Assembly (NCBI GenBank): GCA_023525975.1
Contig: CM042020.1
Location: forward strand, 15,120,001-15,184,000
Source: Smallanthus sonchifolius
Lineage: Eukaryota; Streptophyta; Magnoliopsida; Asterales; Asteraceae
Direction: 5' to 3'
DNA: 64,000 bases
Numbering within the stretch: the stretch's first letter is position 1; every line of letters begins with the position of its first letter. Positions 32,554 to 43,713 of the stretch are shown here, in pieces. The position numbers and the translations under genes are program-made. The notes below the pieces were generated by a model that did no database searches, was not told where the DNA came from, and saw nothing but the letters and a program-made list of their open reading frames with translations.

Positions 32554-33346
32554 TGTAACATCCCAATTTTCTATGTAACATATATGTGATATTCTAAATC
32601 TCATATTAAAACAATAAATATTCGCTCGTGACGTGTTGATAATTATTCATTTTAATTTTCCATGTAACATATATGAGATATTCTAAATCTCATATTAAAA
32701 TAATATATATTCGCTCGTTGCTTGTTGATAATTATTCATTTTAGTTATTGTGTAAACTAAATTCAAATATAGGAAAATATTGACTTAAGGGTTAAAAATG
32801 TAAATTTAAAATATTGTGACTAAAATCCAACAACTATGAGTTGAAGGGTTGAAGTTGGACATGTGAAAACTTAGATTAAAAATCTGGGAATTTAGATGTG
32901 AGCCATGTTTCTTGAATGAGATAAACTCAAAGTGTGCATGTTTGTGTCGTGAAGAAGAAAGGAGACTAAACAGGGGGAAATCTTCCAACCCTAAATTGAA
33001 AATGGAATTATATTTGTTTCAGTTACGATACATATTAGGGACTTAATTATATGGAAGATTATGATTTGACATGATTTAACATTGTTCTTTATTTAGACAA
33101 TCATAAGCTTCATTATTGGGTATAATGTGAAGTATAGTGAGAGGTATATGAAGTTAAGATGAAATATATTCTCTTATTCTATAAGTAGAGTGGACATCTA
33201 GGAATTTGTTTCTATGATGTTATTTTTTTTCAATACTGGTGTTTATAATTATCCGGAGTCAAAGTTTTCAGATCGGGTCGAGTCGAATCAAATAATAAAA
33301 GCTAATATCATAATTAAAGTCATTTGAAATATATAAAAAATACATT
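32554..33346 (+). repeat. LTR-like remnant with 89-bp tandem repeat
   Basis: It starts TGTAACATCCCAATTTT, a phrase typical of the outer edge of plant gypsy LTRs. Bases 32565-32653 and 32654-32742 are two copies of an 89-bp unit (ATGTAACATATATG...TTGATAATTATTCATTTT) with about 10% difference. No matching second LTR, PBS or PPT is in the window, so the assignment is tentative. The rest of the interval is AT-rich and featureless. Confidence 0.4.
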
Positions 33347-34857
33347 TTATAGTTGCTCCATATGTGTTTTCATGTTTTGAAAACGATTCATAACGTCTTT
33401 AATCGCAACTTTCGCAAACAACTCTTTTTCAATATAATAAATGCAAGCATCGTTTAAAAAACCATCACCCATCCGATTACGTAAATTCGTCTTCACATGC
33501 TCCATAGAAGAAAAACACATCTCAACACTTGCCATTACAACCGGTAGAATTAATGCTAATTTCAATAAAAGATAGACCAACGGATATCTAACATGTTTCT
33601 TTGTTTCCACCATCACTTTTGCTAGATTAGATATCCCTTTCACGTTGGCAAACATTTTATCGCCTCTTATGTTATTAATGTAGATGTCGAGCTCATGCAT
33701 GAGATCATTATTTCTTCATAACTAAAATCATACAGATACATCTCGGCCAGTGTTGTAAAAATTGCCTAGGCGCCGATTAATCGCTAGGCGCTCGGCTAAG
33801 GAGGAATTTTGGGCCTAGGCGGTCCTAGGCGGCCAGATTCCGGCGAACATTCCGGCGAAAACCTGAAATTTCCGGCGAAAACCTGAAATTTCCGGCCAAA
33901 TTCCGGCGAAAACCTTTGGTGTGGTTTAAAAATGAATATTTTTATAAAAATTACATATAAAAATGTGTGTATATATATATAAAAAACTGAAAATTACATA
34001 TAAAAATTCTAATCCGATTAATCCCGCCTAGGCCTAGGCCCTACCCCACCGCCCGACTAGCGCCTAGCGATTTTTACAACACTGATCTCGGCCAACCTTA
34101 GTATCTTTGAAACATCAAATGCACTAAAATTATCTTTCGTGCTCAAAGCAGTCATACACATAAGCAATATGGTGGTTACCTCGTTAAAACGGTTGCCAAT
34201 CTCTTGGATTTGCATATCTAACACCGTGTTAAAATTTTCAACCTCATAATAATGACAATTTGTGATATCAGTCTTTTTCCTTCTAAATTTTGGGTCAACG
34301 TATTCGGCATCCATGCCAACCATTCAATCTCATTTTATCACAAAAAGATGCCACATTTTTCAAAAGTGAATCAAATACTTCAAGCCTAAACGTTTGTAAT
34401 TGTTGCTTCGTTGCATTAACCATCCCAACATTCACTATATCTTGATCCTTTCTTTGAAGATGTTGAGACAATGCATTAGTAACCCCCAAGACGTGCTTCA
34501 TCAAGTGTAAATAATATGCAAAATCATATGACTTCATGTATATCCAAATTCCATTTGCTTGTCTTTGTTGAACATTAATGGTACCGGAATTTCGAATATA
34601 TTCAAGCACTGCAATAATCGATGGATATTGGTGAACCAAACGTACACGTGTTTTATAATGCGAACTCCATCGTGTATCTCTAGCTCTTGCATGAGAAAGT
34701 TATTGATTTAAACCACTCCCAGTTTCAACTTCTTCACGACCTATTGCTTCTTTCAATATATCTTTTTGATTTTCTCGAATCATATCTATTCGTTTGCAAG
34801 ATGCACAAACCACATTTGTCAAACTCGATAGCGCTTAAAACTTTTTTCAAATATCAT
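33347..34857 (-). pseudogene. hAT transposase (ZMYM1-like), middle and C-terminal parts
   Basis: Read from high to low coordinates, it begins at the edge of the Athila-like insertion with CASCKRIDMIRENQKDILKE. It continues TGSGLNQ-stop-LSHARARDTRWSSHY, QRQANGIWIYMKSYDFAYYL, HLMKHVLGVTNALSQHLQRK and NCHYYEVENFNTVLDMQ. The MITE at 33748-34084 then interrupts it. The C-terminal dimerisation block follows at 33347-33700 (YPLVYLLLKLALILPVVMAS, MEHVKTNLRNRMGDGFLND). The order is that of plant TTF-type/ZMYM1-like hAT proteins. There are several frame changes. The N-terminal part lies at 41263-41740, beyond the inserted element. Confidence 0.88.
33748..34084. mobile_element. hAT-type MITE with perfect 8-bp target duplication
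   Basis: 337 bp, starting CAGTGTTGTAAAAATTGCC and ending GCGATTTTTACAACACTG. The TIRs are about 17 bp, and subterminal GCCTAGGCGC motifs are also inverted. The 8-bp duplication ATCTCGGC (33740-33747 and 34085-34092) is perfect. TSD length and the CAG(T)G terminus place it in the hAT superfamily. It has no coding capacity. It interrupts a hAT transposase pseudogene. Confidence 0.93.
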
Positions 34858-36540
34858 TGATGTATTGCAAAATACATGCATTTTACTGTCAATTTTATTC
34901 CCACTTTGTGTTTGTTTTGCTTCGGTTTTCTTCTATAACTGCTTGTACTTAATATTTCTATATCTTATGGTTGTTAGGTCACAAAGGAAGCGGATATGAT
35001 TGAAAACGAAGAAGAACGAGTTTCCAGTTCGTGCGAGAGGGCTGTGGATAAGAAGAAAAAAAAAGAAACTTTCTGGATTTTTACCCCTGTCGCGTAGCGC
35101 GACAGGTCTTGGAATTTCGTCGCGCTACGCGAGGATTGCAAAATGACAGAATTGCCCTTTTAATGATTGTCCGACTGTTTTGTATTTTCTGGGGCCCTCG
35201 CGCTACGCGAGGAGTGTGCAAGATCCCGTCGCGCTACGCGACGGGTGGTTTTTCGCAGACACCTCTTTTTAAGCCAAAAATTAGAAAACCCTAGGGGGAG
35301 AGACCACCTTGTGATGTCAAAGGACGAAAAGGAGGAACATTCTAGCCTCAAGAAGGTGATTGTGGACTAAAATCGGAGGAGGAGAAGTGGATATTGATCA
35401 AGAACAAGCGTTGGGATCGAAGAATATTTTTGATTCGTTCTTGTTTTCTTGTCAATTCTAACATGATGAACAGCCTAGTTACTTATTGTTTTATAATTTT
35501 GAACATGTTTCTTGGCTAGATTCTTGTTGCCTACCTAGGTTTAGATGATTGCACATGTTTGACATTGGTTTTTGTTGGTTTTTGAAACTTTTGAATGTGA
35601 AGAATTCATGATGTAACAAACTTGGTTTTGATCATTGGATGTGTATGCGTATTTAGTATTATCAATTGAATGATTTTTCAGTCCTCATGTGCTTTGATGA
35701 ATGTCTTTCATATAATAGGTGCATGCTAGATCAATTGCCGTGTGTTTTTTATTATTGGATGGTTTGCTAGATGTAGTATTCCATAGGAATGAAATTCGTG
35801 AATTGGTAAGTTTAAATATTCAACCAATCTTAATAGCTGTGAGGTGAGAGATTGTCGGTTTATCTCGTGTGTCTGATCGCTAGTTTAGAATCTTTGTGAG
35901 AAGGTCTATCTAGTTCGTCGTTCACATCTTGTTTACCGAGTCCAATAGGAAATTCTTAGTTATCCCTTGCACTTAGGTGTATTGAGACTTTCACGCTGTG
36001 AGGTAGATTGTCTAGCGGATACTTCTTGAGTAGACTGGATGACCTGTGAGGGGAACCCGTCCAGCCGGTGGTTTAACGGCTTTTAGGTCTCTTAGTTGAC
36101 AATCCTTGAGAAGGGTCGAGGGTGCTCTAGGATCCCTTTGAGTTTAGTATTTTAAGATCCCGGTATCACATCAGTTCCATTTCCGATAGAACCTTCGTCA
36201 GACACGTGTAGGATTCGGGCCTAGGTAGTGCTTTCACCCTATCTGTTTTCATTCCGTAGTTATTCTCACGCTAGTTTGTTTGTCCTCGTCTTTTCCTTTA
36301 TTTTCTATAGTTTATTTCTCTCTTAAATAAAAGAAACCCCCCTTTTTGTAATTAGTTATCCTGCATCTGAGTCGGTATTTCGCTGTACATACAGTGTCTG
36401 TAGGTTCGATACTCGGTCTTATCTATCTATTCTGCAAACGATCGGTACACTTGCCGTATTGTGCGCGTTAGTTTAGGTTTCTCCGTTTTATTATAAATAT
36501 TAGAACTTGTAGGTTTTTGCGTATAGTTCGTAGCACACCA
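34858..36540 (+). repeat. 5' LTR of the Athila/Tat-like element
   Basis: 1683 bp, TGATGTATTGC...AGCACACCA. Its U3 holds four GC-rich hairpins built on TCGCGCTACGCGA (35086-35106, 35120-35132, 35196-35212, 35225-35245), all with 3-nt loops. Confidence 0.93.
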
Positions 36541-36546
36541 AGTTTT

Positions 36547-36564
36547 TGGCGCCGTTGCCGGGGA
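36547..36564 (+). other. Primer binding site, tRNA-Asp type
   Basis: TGGCGCCGTTGCCGGGGA, six bases after the LTR. It is a perfect copy of the Athila/Tat PBS. Confidence 0.93.
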
Positions 36565-36705
36565 CACTTGGCAATAGCGAAATTGACTTTGATTTTAGGA
36601 TTTGTGTATATTTTCTTTTATTTGGGTGTTTTAGATTAGGTTGTATTTCTTTATTTTTCTTTTTATTTTTATTTTTATTTTTATTTATTTTGAAAGAAGA
36701 GGAAG

Positions 36706-37968
36706 ATGTGGTGCGAGAATTGTGGTGGACCCCATTGGACGCAACAATGTCAACATTTTTATTCATATGGGTATTCTGCGCACCGGTACGATGAGAGATA
36801 TCAGGAGGATGATGCGTTGGCGAGATCGTACCATTTGATGGAGCTGATGGAGAAAGAAGCGAGAGCCAAAGACATCAAATGGAGAGCTGAGATGGATCTT
36901 CTGACAAGTCAGATTGAAGCACTTAAACTTGCAATGGCTACATCTATGAAGCAGATAGAGGATCCTGTGATTGATGATTCATTAGAGCCGGAGACGAGAA
37001 CGGACAGCGGAGTTTTTGCTATTTCCGATAGTTCTTCCCAAGTCCCACCTCCGGCTCGGCATATATTTGATTTTGAGGATCCGGATGTAGAAGAACACAT
37101 CCAAGCTTATTTGAGGCACGATCTGCAGGCGGACAGACCAGCTGATGTGGAGAGAGTCGTCATTTTTGCTGTAGAGGATACACTTGTTCCGAGTGTAGAT
37201 GAGGCTGTAGTTGCTCACTTCCGAGCGCAGGAGGAGAGTCTTCACATCCCATCAGCAGAAGAAGTCAGGCAGATAGATTGGAGTGCCCGGTTTGCTGAGA
37301 TGGAGGCCCGGTGGGTAGAGGAAGGTGAAGTATTCGACACACCAGGACCAGAGACGTTAATGGACGAGTCAGTCCCACCTCTGGTTCAGCAGGATGTCCC
37401 AATTCAGCCGATTTCCGCATTGTGGGCCGATTCTGATGATGAGTTGGAGTTTTCATCTGATCCCGTGACCACAGAGCATCCTGATGATCAGATTGATGAG
37501 GAAAGTGAGAGAGCCAAGATAGAGGATGACATGACGAAGAAGGAAGAGCATGTACTATCCTGGGAGTTTGAGTTTGGTGACGAGTTGGTTGGTTTTACAA
37601 CTCAAGAGGCTGATGAGGTGTTTGACCCTGTTGGTGACATTACTACTCTCGAGACATTACTTTATGGAGAGCCAGCAACGGTTATCGAGCAGTCACCAAA
37701 CCGAGAGGATGAAGAAGAAGTGATGGAGATGGAGCGACCACTTCTTGTTGAGGATGAGCAAACCCCAAGTGTGGGGATTGCTGATGATGATAGCCAGCTC
37801 GTGGATGACGACGATGATTATGGATCGCCACCCAGATCCAACGTGCCACGGGATGGGGCGAGAGAGCGCCTGGACCGGCGCATTTCAAGGACACAAACCT
37901 GGTCGATTAGAGGCCCTGCAGAGACGACCATGCTCCTCATTACATGCATGGCATACAGTTCGGTCTAG
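36706..37968 (+). CDS. 420-aa acidic protein of the Athila/Tat-like element
   Basis: This is the only long ORF of the element. The start at 36706 is the first ATG of the frame and places a compact Cys/His motif at residues 3-15 (CENCGGPHWTQQC, CX2CX3HX4C). That is one residue shorter than the classical zinc knuckle and like the CGG-H knuckles of Athila-type gag proteins. Residues around 40-90 are helical and charged. The remaining 330 are strongly acidic, with EDPDVEEH, DDDDDYG and many Asp/Glu runs and no recognisable catalytic motif. It is probably a gag-derived RNA-binding or packaging protein, but that is inference. Both LTRs are near-identical, so the ORF may still be under recent selection or simply young. 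Confidence 0.6.
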   Translation: MWCENCGGPHWTQQCQHFYSYGYSAHRYDERYQEDDALARSYHLMELMEKEARAKDIKWRAEMDLLTSQIEALKLAMATSMKQIEDPVIDDSLEPETRTDSGVFAISDSSSQVPPPARHIFDFEDPDVEEHIQAYLRHDLQADRPADVERVVIFAVEDTLVPSVDEAVVAHFRAQEESLHIPSAEEVRQIDWSARFAEMEARWVEEGEVFDTPGPETLMDESVPPLVQQDVPIQPISALWADSDDELEFSSDPVTTEHPDDQIDEESERAKIEDDMTKKEEHVLSWEFEFGDELVGFTTQEADEVFDPVGDITTLETLLYGEPATVIEQSPNREDEEEVMEMERPLLVEDEQTPSVGIADDDSQLVDDDDDYGSPPRSNVPRDGARERLDRRISRTQTWSIRGPAETTMLLITCMAYSSV

Positions 37969-39536
37969 GAAAATTCAAGTCTTGGTGGCCTGACTCTAGT
38001 CTGTTTCGAGTCTTCTGGGGCCTGGTTGTTGGATTCTTCCCGTCCAACGACAAGAGAATGAAATTAAGTAAAAATGATGGGAAGAGGATTAAGGAGAAGC
38101 CTCCTGATTGAGTTTACTTGCGAGGCACGAGTCTGGCTGAGGACTCTTCTGTAAACTTAGCGCTACTGGGAGGCAACTTAGATTTTCGCTTTAGTTATTT
38201 ATTTGCTTTATTTTAGCTGTCATTGTGTTTGTTGCTTCTCCTGTTCTGTGATTCATCCTCATTATTATGGCTGCTTGTATTTTGTACATTATTTGTTTAG
38301 TTTAGTTTTATTTTTATTCTATTATTTGTGTCAGTGTTATGCTGCTCGGGTTTTGCTTGTTTTTGTTTTGCAGGTTTGGTTTTTCATAACCCGTACTCAA
38401 TCTCCATTCGGGTTGTGGAAAACCAGTTACATATGATTGGAGGTGCCCGACAACTGGTTTGGAGCACGATCGCGAATGGAATGCTATACGATCGTGCAGC
38501 GAGATTTAGATCAAAGGAATACATTGCTAACCAGCTAAGTCTTTTCCTTTTCTCCTTATCTTGTCTTTTTATTTATTTTTCTTTTATTTTTATTTTCATT
38601 TTTCCAGACTGTCTTCTGATTCCACATTGGGGACAATGTGTTGTTTTAAGTGTGGGGATGGGAGACTCCGTCTGGGTTTTTGTATATTGAGTCTGTTTTT
38701 GCCTTATAGCTTAAAAAAAAAAATTTTAAAAAATTAAAAAAAAAAATTTGAAATTGTTCCTGAATTGATTGTGAATTTATGAGAAAAATAATTTAGCAGT
38801 TGGTTGTCTATCATTTAATTGAAACTTGTGGGAAGGAAATCATAGCGAATTTGTGATGTGTTGGTACGTCTAGTTAGCTAGCAAGCCCTTGAAAAATTTA
38901 ATTAAGAATAATATTAGCTTGTGGTTTCTACATTCCTTTAGGCCGATAGTGTAATTCCAACCAGTAGGGTGCGGTAGGTAAAGTCCTGATTTGCTCGAAT
39001 CTTGTGTCTATAGAATCTCTAGTTTATTTCCCCCTTTTCCTCTGTTCTGCGATGGAAGAGACCTGGGAAAGGAGCGCGTCGCCCTGTTGCTATAGACGCA
39101 TAACGGGTTCATGCTGCTGATTACAATTAAAAGATGCCCAAAAAAAAAAGCTATAAGCTTGATCAAAAAAAAAATAAATAAATAAATAAAATAATAAATA
39201 TGGGCCAGCTGTAAATTATTGCAAGTGATCTGATGAAAAAAACATAAGAGTATTTTATATTCACGAGTTAATTCGTTAAAATAGCTTATCATAACTAATC
39301 CTTGCCAAGCCCGAAAGTAGGTAGCTTAGTGCCAAGAGGATGTGGGTCACGGTTAATTGGGTAAATATATAAAATATTTTTGGCTTGTTTAGTTTCCTAG
39401 ATTTAAAATGGACCAGTATACCAGCAATCATGGTTTCTATGTCGGTATTTCCCCTTGTTAATATGAAATGATTTAATTCGAGCTCGCTAATCTTTGATAT
39501 CTTTCTTCTAATCTTTTTCAGGGACGAAAAAGAGTT
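37969..39536 (+). other. Internal noncoding region of the Athila/Tat-like element
   Basis: It contains a readable but closed continuation of the gag-like frame (SWWPDSSLFRVFWGL, then GKRIKEKPPD-stop near 38112). It also holds the conserved GACAATGTGTTGTTTTAAG phrase, a T-rich tract (38560-38610) and an A-rich tract (38712-38750). No pol domain is present in any frame. Confidence 0.7.
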
Positions 39537-39549
39537 AAGTGTGGGGATG
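39537..39549 (+). other. Polypurine tract of the Athila/Tat-like element
   Basis: AAGTGTGGGGATG directly precedes the 3' LTR start TGATGTATTGC. Confidence 0.8.
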
Positions 39550-41257
39550 TGATGTATTGCAAAATACATGCATTTTACTGTCAATTTTATTCCCACTTTG
39601 TGTTTGTTTTGCTTCGGTTTTCTTCTATAACTGCTTGTACTTAATATTTCTATATCTTATGGTTGTTAGGTCACAAAGGAAGCGGATATGATTGAAAACG
39701 AAGAAGAACGAGTTTCCAGTTCGTGCGAGAGGGCTGTGGATAAGAAAAAAAAAAGAAACTTTTTGGATTTTTACCCCTGTCGCGTAGCGCGATAGGTCTT
39801 GGAATTTCGTCGCGCTACGCGAGGATTGCAAAATGACAGAATTGCCCTTTTAATGATTGTCCGACTGTTTTGTCTTTTCTGGGGCCCTCGCGCTACGCGA
39901 GGAGTGTGCAAGATCCCGTCGCGCTACGCGACGGGTGGTTTTTCGCAGACACCTCTTTTTAAGCCAAAAATTAGAAAACCCTAGGGGGAGAGACCACCTT
40001 GTGACGTCAAAGGACGAAAAAGAGGAACATTCTAGCCTCAAGAAGGTGATTGTGGACTAAAATCGGAGGAGGAGAAGTGGATATTGATCAAGAACAAGCG
40101 TTGGGATCGAAGAATTGAAGCCGGATTCACCTCGGGTTACATATTTTTAATTCATTCTTGTTTTCTTGTCAATTCTAACATGATGAACAGCCTAGTTACT
40201 TATTGTTTTATAATTTTGAACATGTTTCTTGGCTAGATTCTTGTTGCCTACCTAGGTTTAGATGATTGCACATGTTTGACATTGGTTTTTGTTGGTTTTT
40301 GGAACTTTTGAATGTGAAGAACTCATGATGTAACAAACTTGGTTTTGATCATTGGATGTGTATGCGTATTTAGTATTATCAATTGAATGATTTTTCAGTC
40401 CTCATGTGCTTTGATGAATGTCTTTCATATAATAGGTGCATGCTAGATCAATTGCCGTGTGTTTTTGATTATTGGATGGTTTGCTAGACGTAGTATTCCA
40501 TAGGAATGAAATTCGTGAATTGGTAAGTTTAAATATTCAACCAATCTTAATAGCTGTGAGGTGAGAGATTGTCGGTTTATCTCGTGTGTCTGATCGCTAG
40601 TTTAGAATCTTTGTGAGAAGGTCTATCTAGTTCATCATTCACATCTTGTTTACCGAGTCCAATAGGAAATTCTTAGTTATCCCTTGCACTTAGGTGTATT
40701 GAGACTTTCGCGCTGTGAGGTAGATTGTCTAGCGGATACTTCTTGAGTAGACTGGATGACCTGTGAGGGGAACCCGTCCAGCCGGTGGTTTAACGGCTTT
40801 TAGGTCTCTTAGTTGACAATCCTTGAGAAGGGTCGATGGTGCTCTAGGTTCCCTTTGAGTTTAGTATTTTAAGATCCCGGTATCACATCAGTTCCATTGC
40901 CGATAGAACCTTCGTCAGACACGTGTAGGATTCGGGCCTAGGTAGTGCTTTCACCCTATCTGTTTTCGTTCCGTAGTTATTCTCACGCTAGTTTGTTTGT
41001 CCTCGTCTTTTCCTTTATTTTCTATAGTTTATTTCTCTCTTAAATAAAAGAACCCCCCCTTTTTGTAATTAGTTATCCTGCATCTGAGTCGGTATTTCGC
41101 TGTACATACAGTGTCCGTAGGTTCGATACTCGGTTTTATCTATCTATTCTGCAAATGATCGGTACACTTGCCGTATTGTGCGCGTTAGTTTAGGTTTGTC
41201 CGTTTTATTATAAATATTAGAACTTTTAGGTTTTTGCGTATAGTTCGTAGCACACCA
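39550..41257 (+). repeat. 3' LTR of the Athila/Tat-like element
   Basis: 1708 bp. It differs from the 5' LTR by a small number of substitutions and a 25-bp extra segment at about 40116-40140 (starting TGAAGCCGGATTCACC). The first U3 hairpin carries one mutated arm (GCGATAGG). Confidence 0.93.
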
Positions 41258-41262
41258 ATCAT

Positions 41263-41740
41263 CATGTTTGTTTGCTAGGGCCACAACAACTAGTTGAAGT
41301 TGGTGGGCAAAACAATGTACAAAATAAGCCAAAGAATTTTCTTTCTAAATTAAAGCTTCAATCCATTAAACTCACCTGCTATGTTGCTTGCACCAGCATA
41401 TCCTTGACCTCACCTTCGTCAAACTCAAATTATATATAGCAAATAACTCACCAATAGCATATTTAAGAGATAGTTGTTTCCTTGACATGAACAAGGCCAA
41501 TAAATCGCTCTTTAACAAGTCCTAATTTGTTAACATATCTCAACAGCCAGTTGTTCCTTTTTAAAACAATCCCCCGACTCGTCAACTAATATAGAAAATA
41601 CCTCATCACTAAGTTCTTCAACAATCTGTTTAGAACTTCTTGGGAAAAACAATTAATGACTTCTTTTTGGATTTGTGGAGACGTCATTTGGTTATTATTC
41701 GGGGCATTTTCTAATATAACTTTACCCATGAAGTCAATAG
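41263..41740 (-). pseudogene. hAT transposase (ZMYM1-like), DUF4371-type N-terminal part
   Basis: From high to low coordinates it reads KVILENAPNNNQMTSPQI, QKEVINCFSQEV, SDEVFSILVDESGDCFKKEQ, SLKYAIGELFAIYNLSL, GEFNGL and YFVHCFAHQLQLVVVALANKHDD. It stops at the ATCAT duplication of the Athila-like element. In ZMYM1-like hAT proteins FSILVDES contains a catalytic Asp, and HCFAHQLQL immediately precedes the block found at 34857. Several frameshifts are present. The BED/TTF finger was not identified upstream. Confidence 0.87.
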
Positions 41741-41840
41741 ACTTCAAGAAAACTCCCATGAGGCTTAAAACTTTAAGATACAACCCCCATGAAGTGCAAA
41801 ACTTCAAGTAAACTCCCATGGAGTACAAGACTCCAAGAAT
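41728..41840. repeat. Tandem array of small hairpins
   Basis: Three or four imperfect units of about 37 bp, each beginning with (A)CCCATG and each containing a small inverted repeat, such as GAAGTCAATAGACTTC, GAAGTGCAAAACTTC and GGAGTACAAGACTCC. The stem sequences change together on both sides. Confidence 0.7.
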
Positions 41841-41888
41841 CTCCCCATTGTTTACAAACAACACACAACCAACTATCAAAACACCTAA

Positions 41889-42062
41889 CACACACATAAT
41901 CATACATCCTAATCATGTATAATAAACAACACCACATCAAGACTCCCATAACACACAATCATACATTCTAATTACGTATAAGAAAACAACACCACATCAA
42001 GATTCCCATAACACATAATCATACATTCTAATCACGTGTATGAAAACAATATAACACCAATT
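41889..42062. repeat. About 60-bp tandem repeat, three units
   Basis: Units start AACACACACATAATCATACA, AACACACAATCATACATT and AACACATAATCATACATT. Each runs through a (A/G)TGTAT(A/G)A stretch to CAACACCACATCAAGA, except for the last, which is shorter. Confidence 0.85.
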
Positions 42063-43713
42063 ACAAAGTAAGTGTAAAACACTTACATTTGGCTTTAGAT
42101 GATGATCTGGACTGATCTTCAATTTTCAACACTTGATTTCCTAAACATTTATACTTGTTTAGTAATCTATAAATTCAAAATACAATCACCAATTCGTGTA
42201 AACACATACTTAAAACTTAAGGTTTGCACCTATGCTTAATTTGGTCAATTCATGTTTAACCAAACCTCAAGCTTCCCAAATAATCATTAATCACCAATAA
42301 TGAAACCATGTAACCCATTTGACCCGTTTAAGTTTGATTCATCATTCACCCAAATCCCCAATTTCTTAGGTTACCAAGTTGTTTAGGGATTTCACTAGGT
42401 TTTGTGTTGATGAACACAATAAACACTTACAAACTCTTAACACGTCATTTTAACACTCCCAAATCAAAACACTCAAATTGGACCTCAAGAACCGTAATTT
42501 TTATAATTATAAATTTGGTGTTCATAGGATTTTCATAGGTTATCATTTTTAATCAAAAATCAACCCCTCTAAAACCCCCAATTCCAGAAAATTAGGGTTT
42601 CACACCCAAAACCCACAAGAATACAACAATTGAGGATGAGAGGATGAGGAAGATACTTACTTGAAGCCTTGATGAAGAGGAATGCTATAAATCCAATAGA
42701 TTTCTTAAGCAACTTCTCAACTTATGACTTTGGCTTCTTTTCCTTCTTTCTCTCTTGTAATTCACACACACACACAGCAGGAAGGTGTGTGTGTTGCCAC
42801 TTCCTCCCCCATATAGTCAGATTTGCCAAATTTACAAATCTACCCCGTACACTTCCATTTGTGAATTTCTTCCAAAGATACCCAAACCTTCCACTTTAAA
42901 GTTTATTAATTTACACCCATATTATATAATAATCTCGTTAGTTGGTTCGTTATAGTAGCCACATGCATTGAAGTGGGCAACAACAAGTTACAGTCACCCC
43001 AACCCCAATGCTTCTTCACCACCTCAAAAACCCTAAACCTCTCTACAAAACTGTCACTCTAGAACCAAAAATAGAAAACTCATGATCCATAAGTAACCAA
43101 TCACTTTAGGTTCACATATATGGTGATGGAACTGGGTGCGAATGGAACTAGTTTTGGATCTTGGGTTTGTACCAGTGTGTATTTGATCAAATCAGGTAAA
43201 TTGGTAACCGATATAGAGAGGGGATGGGGGTATCGGAGCTTAAAGAAACTAGGGGAATGTGCTAGGAGATGGGGTGCTAGGTGTTGGGCTCGATGATGGT
43301 GATATGATAAGGGGGAAGATGAAGAAACAGGGGAGGGTAGAGGTGATGTTTGGGATTTTTTATATTTTATGTTTCTTTAATAAGAGGGTTATACTAGTAA
43401 TTTCATATAAATTTAACACAAATTTAAGAAAATAATCAAATGTGTTTATGTTGAGTGTACAATGGAAACCATGAATATAATTTCGAAAGAAAGACTAACC
43501 CCGTAAATGGTCTTACCACAGAGACCATCGGTGTAATTTACCCATCTTTACATGTATTAAGTAAGAAAAAGGAAAGAAAATATAGCTATATAGGTATTTT
43601 ATTCTCACTCCTCCTTTATCCTCAAAAGTTTTATCACATCCAATTTAGTCCACTATTCTTTCTCTGTGTCTCAACTCCAAATGAAACAAAGAATAGATTG
43701 TTGTCAACACTTC
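42063..43713. other. Noncoding DNA, no gene recognised
   Basis: AT-rich sequence with a (CA)n tract at about 42767-42777 followed by GTGTGTGTG, so a small hairpin forms there. Short frames at 42669-42899 and 43455-43775 have no domain or conserved neighbour. I see no promoter or RNA gene I can support. Confidence 0.5.

Larger units (their letters stand above)
34858..41257 (+). mobile_element. Non-autonomous Athila/Tat-like LTR retrotransposon, young
   Basis: A 6.4-kb element with LTRs 34858-36540 and 39550-41257, TG...CA edges and a perfect 5-bp duplication ATCAT (34853-34857 and 41258-41262). The PBS is TGGCGCCGTTGCCGGGGA, the tRNA-Asp-type site used by Athila and Tat elements. The 3-kb internal region encodes one 420-aa protein and no protease, RT, RNase H or integrase, so it needs a helper. 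GACAATGTGTTG near 38632 followed by TTAAGTGTGGGGATG, and a GGGAGGCAACTTAG phrase near 38168, resemble Athila downstream regions. The LTRs differ by few bases, apart from a 25-bp indel. It inserted into a hAT transposase gene. Confidence 0.92.

Noticed and set aside
35109..35370. Overlapping 60-67 aa ORFs repeated at 39799-40060
   Set aside because: They are the same LTR sequence twice. The open frames come from palindromic GC-rich hairpins.
36641..36838. Alternative upstream frames overlapping the 420-aa ORF
   Set aside because: They are T-rich leader sequence translated. The Cys/His motif and length favour the frame from 36706.
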